From the NCBI GenBank assembly GCA_030635465.1, contig DAOVYU010000014.1, positions 1-10,663 on the forward strand: a stretch of 10,663 nt of DNA. Direction: 5' to 3'. Origin of the DNA: Bacteroidales bacterium. GTDB lineage: Bacteria; Bacteroidota; Bacteroidia; Bacteroidales; JAADJA01. How positions within the stretch are numbered: the stretch's first letter is position 1; every line of letters starts with the position of its first letter. Shown piece after piece: positions 6,348 through 10,663 of the stretch. Position numbers and translations under genes: made by a program. Below the pieces are notes generated by a model that had not been told where the DNA came from, made no database searches, and saw only the letters and a list, made by a program, of their open reading frames with translations.

Positions 6348-7874
6348 ATGTTCAAATTAAAAAAAGACATTTGTATGGCTTCAACAGCAAGAGTTCAAAT
6401 TTTAAATCTGGTACAGGAAAGATTTGAGGTTAATCAGTTAAAACTTATAAGTATTCTATTTCTTTTATTGCTTTTTCTATTATTTTCGATAAGGGTAAAT
6501 GCTCAGGAAACAAAAGAGTGGTCGTTGGAAGAGTGTATCAATTATGCGTTAGAGCATAATATCAGTTTAAAGCAGCAAGACCTGAATATTGATTATCAGC
6601 AGGAGTTATTATTGCAAAGTAAACTTGGGGTTTTGCCAAATGTAAATGGTTTTATTTCGCATGGATACAACTGGGGGCAGCGTGTTGACCCTTTTACAAA
6701 TGAATTTGCTACTGACAGGGTACGTTCAAATAACCTGTATGTCCAGGGCGATTTAAACATTTTCAGTGGTTTGCAGCAGATCAATAAAATTAAACGTAAC
6801 ATGCTGAATTTACAGGCCGCTCAATATGATGCAGATTATTATAGTGATGAAATTTCTATAACTGTGGCCATGGAATACCTGCAAACGCTCTATTATTTGG
6901 AGTTTGTTGATATGGCATACAATCAGCTGGATATTACCAATCAGCAAGTAGACCGGACTAGCAAACTTGTTGAAGCAGGAACACTAGCTAAAGGCGACTT
7001 GTTAATCATTGAGGCGCAGCAGGCATCCGAAGAATTATCAGTAGTTGAAGCTGAAAATAATCTGGCACTTTCTTATCTGAACTTAACACAGTTACTTGAA
7101 TTGGATACTCCTGAAGGATTCTTTATTGAAAAACCTGAACTGGGGTTAATTGACCAACCTGAAATTTTTACACCTGAGCAAATATTTGGAATAGCAGTTG
7201 AATACCGTCCTGAAATTAAGAGTGCTGAGGTAAAAGTAGAAAGTTCAGAGAGAGATTTAGGGGTTGCCAGGGGAACCTATTATCCATCATTAAGTTTGAA
7301 TGGTTCCATTGGTTCGGGTTATTCTGGGGCAAATTATCTTTATAATAATCCAACCCTATCTCTAGATGATGAACCTTTTGGAGAAACTGCAAGTAATGAA
7401 TTTGTTTTTCCATACGAAGTTAAGTTTGAATCACGAAGCTCAAAAGCCTTTGGTGATCAGTTAAATGACAATTTGAATGAATCGGTTTCCTTAAATCTCC
7501 GTATCCCTATTTTTAATGGCTGGGCGAGCCGATCCTCTGTAGCTCAAGCAAAAATTGGCATTGCCAATGCCGACCTGGAATTACAACAGCAAAAGCGCGA
7601 TTTATATAAAGTCATCCAACAGGCATATAATGATGCTGTAGCTGCAGCCAAAAAACATAAGGCAGCTGATAAACGTGTGAATGCTACGCAGGAGTCTTTT
7701 AACTATTCTGAACAAAAATTTAATGTGGGCTTGATCAATTCTGTTGAATACAATGATGCCAAAAAGGAAGCCAATAATGCACTTTCTGAATTAATCCAGG
7801 CAAAGTATGATTTTGTATTCAGGATTACAGTAATAGACTTTTATATGGGTAAACCCATAACGCTGGAGAGATAA
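6348..7874 (+). CDS. TolC-family outer-membrane efflux channel
   Basis: Forms the trimeric outer-membrane barrel and periplasmic tunnel of a tripartite efflux or type I secretion pump. From the ATG at 6348 it has 508 residues. A hydrophobic signal segment (about 33-48) ends in VNA/QE at 52/53. The two tandem OEP halves follow: the first with the classic opening WSLEECINYALEHN (58-71), the GxxPNV-like VLPNVNGFISHGYNWG and long helices; the second around YRPEIKSAEVKVESSE, YYPSLSLNGSIGSGYSG, LRIPIFNGW and the C-terminal VGLINSVEYNDAKKEANNA. The mature length is normal for the family. The stretch before the hydrophobic core is unusually long at about 32 residues, and the only other in-frame ATG nearby is at 6375, so the start is uncertain. 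A terminator follows the stop; the likely partner adaptor begins 143 bases downstream. Confidence 0.93.
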   Translation: MFKLKKDICMASTARVQILNLVQERFEVNQLKLISILFLLLLFLLFSIRVNAQETKEWSLEECINYALEHNISLKQQDLNIDYQQELLLQSKLGVLPNVNGFISHGYNWGQRVDPFTNEFATDRVRSNNLYVQGDLNIFSGLQQINKIKRNMLNLQAAQYDADYYSDEISITVAMEYLQTLYYLEFVDMAYNQLDITNQQVDRTSKLVEAGTLAKGDLLIIEAQQASEELSVVEAENNLALSYLNLTQLLELDTPEGFFIEKPELGLIDQPEIFTPEQIFGIAVEYRPEIKSAEVKVESSERDLGVARGTYYPSLSLNGSIGSGYSGANYLYNNPTLSLDDEPFGETASNEFVFPYEVKFESRSSKAFGDQLNDNLNESVSLNLRIPIFNGWASRSSVAQAKIGIANADLELQQQKRDLYKVIQQAYNDAVAAAKKHKAADKRVNATQESFNYSEQKFNVGLINSVEYNDAKKEANNALSELIQAKYDFVFRITVIDFYMGKPITLER

Positions 7875-7897
7875 AATTTTGTTAACGATTGATAAAT

Positions 7898-7935
7898 ATA
7901 GCGCAGGGAATATTTTTCTGTGCTATTGTTTTTTT
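7898..7935 (+). terminator. Intrinsic terminator after the tolC-like gene
   Basis: ATAGCGCAG (7898-7906) pairs fully with CTGTGCTAT (7918-7926), including one G-U pair, as a 9-bp stem with an 11-base loop. It is followed by TGTTTTTTT (7927-7935). It lies 24 bases after the tolC-like stop and should separate that transcript from the adaptor gene. Confidence 0.82.
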
Positions 7936-7973
7936 GCCCGAATAATTCATAGTTAAAATGAATGAATTTTTTT

Positions 7974-7981
7974 TACTTTCG
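7974..7981 (+). promoter_or_regulatory. Probable -7 element for the adaptor gene
   Basis: TACTTTCG matches seven of eight positions of the pattern TAnnTTTG and lies 36 bases before the adaptor ATG. No convincing TTG lies at -33. The terminator just upstream makes a promoter in this stretch likely, which is the main support. Confidence 0.4.
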
Positions 7982-8017
7982 CACATGATTTAAAATTCAA
8001 CCTAAACGCGTATATAC

Positions 8018-9379
8018 ATGGTTACCAAATCAAAAAAGAAACGGTTTTTTATATGGGGAAGTATAGCATTGATCATTATATTATTGATTGTTGCTGTTAC
8101 CCAAAAAAAAGGTACAGGTGAAACCAAGGTTACTACTGAACTAGTTAAAAGTCGCACAATTGTAGAGAGTGTTTCGGCAAATGGTAAAATCCAGCCAGAA
8201 GTAGATGTTAAGATAAGTCCGTATATTTCGGGTGAAGTTGTTGAGTTGTATGTTAAGGAAGGAGAGAAAGTTACTAAAGGTAAATTACTGGCCAAGATCG
8301 ATCCGGAGATTTATATTTCAAGTTATGAACGTACGGAGGCTTCATTACAGATGCAAAAAGCAAATCTGGCAAATGCAAAAGCTCGTAAGGCACAAGCAAA
8401 AGCACAATTTGTAAAGGCAGAAGAAGATTTTAAACGAAATAAAAAACTTTTTGACCAACAGGTGATCTCGCAGTCAGATTTTGATGGGGCAACATCTGCT
8501 TTTGCCGTTGCCAAAGAAGAGGTAACAGCTGCTAAGGAAAATGTAAAAGCTGCTGAATTTTCTGTAAGCAGTACCGAAGCATCATTAAGAGAAGCAAAAG
8601 AGAATCTTACCAGAACTTCTATTTATGCTCCGAATGATGGTACAGTTTCTCGCTTAAGTATAGAAAAGGGAGAACGGGTAACTGGAGCTTCACAATTTTC
8701 ATCCGGAACTGAGATTATGCGGATTGCCAATCTGGAACGAATGGTTGTAAATGTTGAAGTTAATGAGAATGATATTGTTAGGGTAAGTATGTATGACACA
8801 TGTATTATAGAAGTGGATGCTTATTTAACACATAAATTTAAAGGTATTGTTACTGAAATTGCCACTTCTGCAAATGTGATTGGAGTCAGCGCTGATCAGG
8901 TTACCAATTTTGAAGTGAAAATATTAATACTGGAAGACTCCTATCAGGATCTGGTAAAAGCAGAAGACATCATTAAATCACCCTTTCGTCCTGGGATGTC
9001 GGCAACGGTAGATATACAAACTGAAACTGCACCAAATATTATCACTGTTCCAATACAGGCTGTAACAACTCGCTCGGATACTACCGGGAATGAAAAAATG
9101 AATAAGGAAGAGGGAGAAGATGATGTGGTGGAGGATATAGAAATAGGTGATAAGGGAGATGAAGAATTCTTGGAATATGTATTTCATTATGTAGATGGGA
9201 AAGCAGAAATCATAGAAGTTAAAACCGGTATCCAGAACAATATGTATATCCAAATATTGGAAGGATTAGAAATTGATCAGGAGCTAATAGTAGGACCATA
9301 CAGGGCCGTGTCGAAAAAGCTCAAAGATGGAGATGCTGTGGAAAAGGTTGATAAGAAGGATTTGTTTAAGAAGGATTAA
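8018..9379 (+). CDS. HlyD/MacA-type periplasmic adaptor (membrane fusion) protein
   Basis: Bridges an inner-membrane transporter and a TolC channel in a tripartite pump. The 453-residue protein begins with a basic stretch and one transmembrane anchor (about 10-27) that leaves the rest in the periplasm. A lipoyl half follows (GKIQPEVDVKISPYISGEVVELYVKEG split across 56-82), then a long alpha-helical hairpin rich in Ala, Lys and Glu (about 101-198), the second lipoyl half (IYAPNDGTVSRLSIEKGE, 202-219), a beta-barrel domain (about 240-335, ending RPGMSATVDIQ) and a membrane-proximal domain. An acidic low-complexity insert (about 363-384) interrupts the region after VPIQAV. This layout resembles MacA, which works with the ABC transporter MacB, but an RND partner is not excluded. 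No such transporter is encoded here: tsaB follows after 170 bases. The tolC-like gene just upstream is the natural partner. Confidence 0.92.
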   Translation: MVTKSKKKRFFIWGSIALIIILLIVAVTQKKGTGETKVTTELVKSRTIVESVSANGKIQPEVDVKISPYISGEVVELYVKEGEKVTKGKLLAKIDPEIYISSYERTEASLQMQKANLANAKARKAQAKAQFVKAEEDFKRNKKLFDQQVISQSDFDGATSAFAVAKEEVTAAKENVKAAEFSVSSTEASLREAKENLTRTSIYAPNDGTVSRLSIEKGERVTGASQFSSGTEIMRIANLERMVVNVEVNENDIVRVSMYDTCIIEVDAYLTHKFKGIVTEIATSANVIGVSADQVTNFEVKILILEDSYQDLVKAEDIIKSPFRPGMSATVDIQTETAPNIITVPIQAVTTRSDTTGNEKMNKEEGEDDVVEDIEIGDKGDEEFLEYVFHYVDGKAEIIEVKTGIQNNMYIQILEGLEIDQELIVGPYRAVSKKLKDGDAVEKVDKKDLFKKD

Positions 9380-9449
9380 AGGTGAATTTCTTCATAAACT
9401 TGATATTATTTCATCCCAAAATTAATTTCGATAAATATTTATAACATGT

Positions 9450-9478
9450 GGGTATAAGGGATATAGGGGGAATAGGGG
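9450..9478 (+). other. Four-G-tract motif able to form a G-quadruplex
   Basis: Four G-runs lie in one line on the plus strand: GGG (9450-9452), GGG (9458-9460), GGGGG (9466-9470) and GGGG (9475-9478), separated by loops of 5, 5 and 4 bases. This meets the standard G3+ N1-7 folding pattern. Such a cluster stands out in an AT-rich intergenic region. It lies about 70-100 bases upstream of the tsaB start and, if the tsaB promoter is correct, upstream of the transcript. Confidence 0.6.
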
Positions 9479-9517
9479 ACGATCTAATTTATTATTGCCC
9501 TATTTTCACTATCCCCC
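9466..9517. repeat. Long inverted repeat overlapping the G-tracts
   Basis: GGGGG-AATAGGG (9466-9477) faces CCCTATT (9498-9504) and CCCCC (9513-9517). The inner AATAGGG/CCCTATT pair is a perfect 7-bp stem with a 20-base loop, and the outer G5/C5 pair closes it across an 8-base one-sided bulge. No T-tract follows, so it is not a standard terminator. The same Gs serve in the quadruplex motif, so the two folds would exclude each other. Confidence 0.55.
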
Positions 9518-9534
9518 AATTTCATTATTAATAC

Positions 9535-9542
9535 TAACTTTG
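9535..9542 (+). promoter_or_regulatory. -7 element immediately upstream of tsaB
   Basis: TAACTTTG is an exact TAnnTTTG match ending only seven bases before the tsaB ATG at 9550. Transcription would start within a few bases of the start codon, giving an almost leaderless mRNA. No clear TTG is present at 17-23 bases upstream, which limits confidence. Confidence 0.45.
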
Positions 9543-9549
9543 CCCACCA

Positions 9550-10251
9550 ATGACACTCATCCTTTCCATAGAAACTGCAACACCGGTCTGTTCGGTGGCA
9601 TTAGCTCAAAACAATAATATATTAGGCGTAAAAGAATCTACTAAAAAGAACTCCCATTCAGAGATTGTAACTGTGTTTATTGATGAATTGATGAAAGAAA
9701 ATCAATTTTCTTTTAAAGATTTGGATGCAGTAGCTGTTAGCAAAGGACCCGGTTCATATACCGGTTTACGCATCGGTGTATCCACAGCTAAAGGAATGTG
9801 CTATGCATTGGAGATCCCATTGATTTCGGTTAATACACTTCAATCGTTGGCATTTGGAACTTCTCAGATTAATATCCAAAAATCTGGTTTGCCGATTTTG
9901 TTTTGTCCTATGCTCGATGCCCGCAGGATGGAGGTGTATTGTGCTTTGTTTGATGAAAATATCAACGAAGTTAGAGAAACAAAGGCAGAGATCATTGAAC
10001 CGGATTCATTTCAAACTTATCTTGAATCAAGCCAGGTAATCTTTTTCGGGGATGGTGCCGACAAATGTAAAGAGGTGATCCAACACAAAAATGCAATCTT
10101 TCTGGATGATGTTTTTCCTTCGGCTGCAAATATGATGACTATCATCTTTAAAAAGTACCAAAATCAAAAATTTGAAGATGTGGCTTATTTTGAACCTTTT
10201 TATTTGAAAGATTTTATTGCAGGTGTACCTAAGGTGAAGGGATTGAAATAA
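9550..10251 (+). CDS. tsaB: tRNA t6A biosynthesis protein TsaB
   Basis: TsaB is the dimerisation partner of TsaD in the bacterial complex (with TsaE) that places threonylcarbamoyl on adenosine 37 of ANN-decoding tRNAs. The 233-residue protein is of normal length and has the ASKHA-type fold. It opens with ILSIETATPVCSVAL (4-18), keeps SHSEIV (35-40) where TsaD has its metal-binding histidines, and has the diagnostic KGPGSYTGLRIGVSTAKG (65-82). MLDARRMEVYCALF follows and FFGDGADK lies further on. The absence of the TsaD HxxxH metal site distinguishes it from TsaD itself. The ATG at 9550 is the natural start since the first beta strand begins at residue 3. It follows the adaptor gene by 170 bases, apparently with its own promoter, and converges on the lipoprotein gene 63 bases away. 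Confidence 0.96.
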   Translation: MTLILSIETATPVCSVALAQNNNILGVKESTKKNSHSEIVTVFIDELMKENQFSFKDLDAVAVSKGPGSYTGLRIGVSTAKGMCYALEIPLISVNTLQSLAFGTSQINIQKSGLPILFCPMLDARRMEVYCALFDENINEVRETKAEIIEPDSFQTYLESSQVIFFGDGADKCKEVIQHKNAIFLDDVFPSAANMMTIIFKKYQNQKFEDVAYFEPFYLKDFIAGVPKVKGLK

Positions 10252-10314
10252 TTTTTCAGTGAATTTAGCTTGTGTTTTCAAGGTATATCTTCTTCAATAC
10301 AAGGCTGGTTAATT

Positions 10315-10656
10315 TTATTCTTCTACCTTGAGGATGAATATTTGTGGATATCCCGGTCCCATTGTTGTACAAAACATACCTTCCCCTTGTTCCGGTTCCC
10401 TGAATTCTACTTTGATCTTTGTACCTGGGACTTTGTATTGTTCCGGTAAATTTATTTCGTAATAGGTATTGTTAAAAGTATTTTCGGGCAATCCGGTAAC
10501 ATTTTCATCAAACCTGATTAGAAACGCATCACCACAATCCATTCCCTTACTAAGAATTGTTACATTGTAAAATTGCTCATCCTTAGCATCATCATTTTTA
10601 TTACATGAAGCTATCAAGAAAGTTAACCCGAATAGGATTAATAATATAGTTTTCAT
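10315..10656 (-). CDS. Small hypothetical lipoprotein
   Basis: A 113-residue protein I cannot assign to a named family. The N-terminus MKTILLILFGLTFLIASCNK is a lipoprotein signal: short basic start, hydrophobic core, lipobox IASC with the lipidated Cys at 18. The mature part begins with a charged linker (NKNDDAKDEQ) and appears beta-rich, with YNVTILSKGMDCGDAFLIRF (30-49) and KIKVEFREPEQGEGMFCTTMG (within 80-100), ending GYPQIFILKVEE. Two further cysteines, C41 and C96, could form a disulfide in the periplasm. The residue after Cys18 is Asn rather than Asp, so the inner-membrane retention signal is absent; in Bacteroidota the protein may sit in the outer membrane. AGGA lies just before the ATG as a weak ribosome site. 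The promoter is beyond the window edge. It is convergent with tsaB. Confidence 0.8.
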   Translation of the reverse strand: MKTILLILFGLTFLIASCNKNDDAKDEQFYNVTILSKGMDCGDAFLIRFDENVTGLPENTFNNTYYEINLPEQYKVPGTKIKVEFREPEQGEGMFCTTMGPGYPQIFILKVEE

Positions 10657-10663
10657 AATTCCT

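Noticed and set aside
7944..7968. AATTCAT...ATGAATT inverted repeat followed by Ts upstream of the adaptor gene
   Set aside because: The stem is nearly all A-T and much weaker than the terminator at 7898-7935; it lies inside the probable promoter and is not supported as a second terminator.
8002..8295. Open frame on the minus strand over the adaptor start, and other antisense frames of 60-97 codons
   Set aside because: They lie opposite genes with clear family motifs, lack recognisable domains, and are best explained as shadow frames.
9431..9442. ATAAATATTTAT 12-bp perfect palindrome
   Set aside because: Low-complexity AT palindromes are expected by chance here, and its half-site spacing differs from the candidate ArsR operator.
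10267..10306. AGCTTGT...ACAAGGCT pairing between tsaB and the lipoprotein gene
   Set aside because: The pairing needs a bulge and a 25-base loop and lacks a clear T-tract, so neither strand has a convincing terminator here.

Overview
The window is an AT-rich stretch of chromosome, most likely from a member of the Bacteroidota. The evidence is the set of proteins (a Bacteroidota-style SerS, a long exported TPR protein, RsmA with an NFPY motif, a small ArsR-like repressor, a TolC/MacA-like pair and TsaB), signal peptides cleaved just before Gln (GFSQ, VNAQ), scarce Shine-Dalgarno sequences, and repeated matches to the Bacteroidota promoter -7 element TAnnTTTG upstream of genes. The genus cannot be set from the sequence alone.

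Layout. Positions 1-3985 read rightward: the 3' part of serS (cut by the window edge), an exported TPR protein, and rsmA 36 bases behind it. Positions 3989-6123 read leftward: adenine deaminase (ade) comes first, followed 115 bases downstream by an ArsR-family repressor that has its own likely promoter, an operator-like palindrome and a strong terminator abutting the rsmA stop. Positions 6124-6347 are a divergent promoter region. From there rightward come a TolC-type outer-membrane channel gene, a strong intrinsic terminator, a separately promoted MacA/HlyD-type periplasmic adaptor gene, a G-rich intergenic element, and tsaB. A small lipoprotein gene at the right edge reads leftward and converges on tsaB. 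No gap between genes exceeds about 225 bases. No tRNA, rRNA, insertion sequence, phage gene or CRISPR array was found.

How the genes relate. SerS, RsmA and TsaB all serve translation: tRNA charging, 16S rRNA dimethylation, and t6A37 modification of tRNA. The TolC and adaptor proteins should be two parts of a tripartite export pump, but the inner-membrane transporter is not encoded here. Ade belongs to purine salvage. The ArsR protein may repress its own gene; its signal and other targets cannot be read from the window.

The coding content is ordinary housekeeping and transport, and I do not see a new multi-gene system. The points most worth a second look are non-coding: a run of four G-tracts able to form a G-quadruplex within a larger inverted repeat upstream of tsaB, a tsaB promoter so close to the ATG that the mRNA may be almost leaderless, a perfect palindrome upstream of arsR, and an inverted repeat in the tolC leader.
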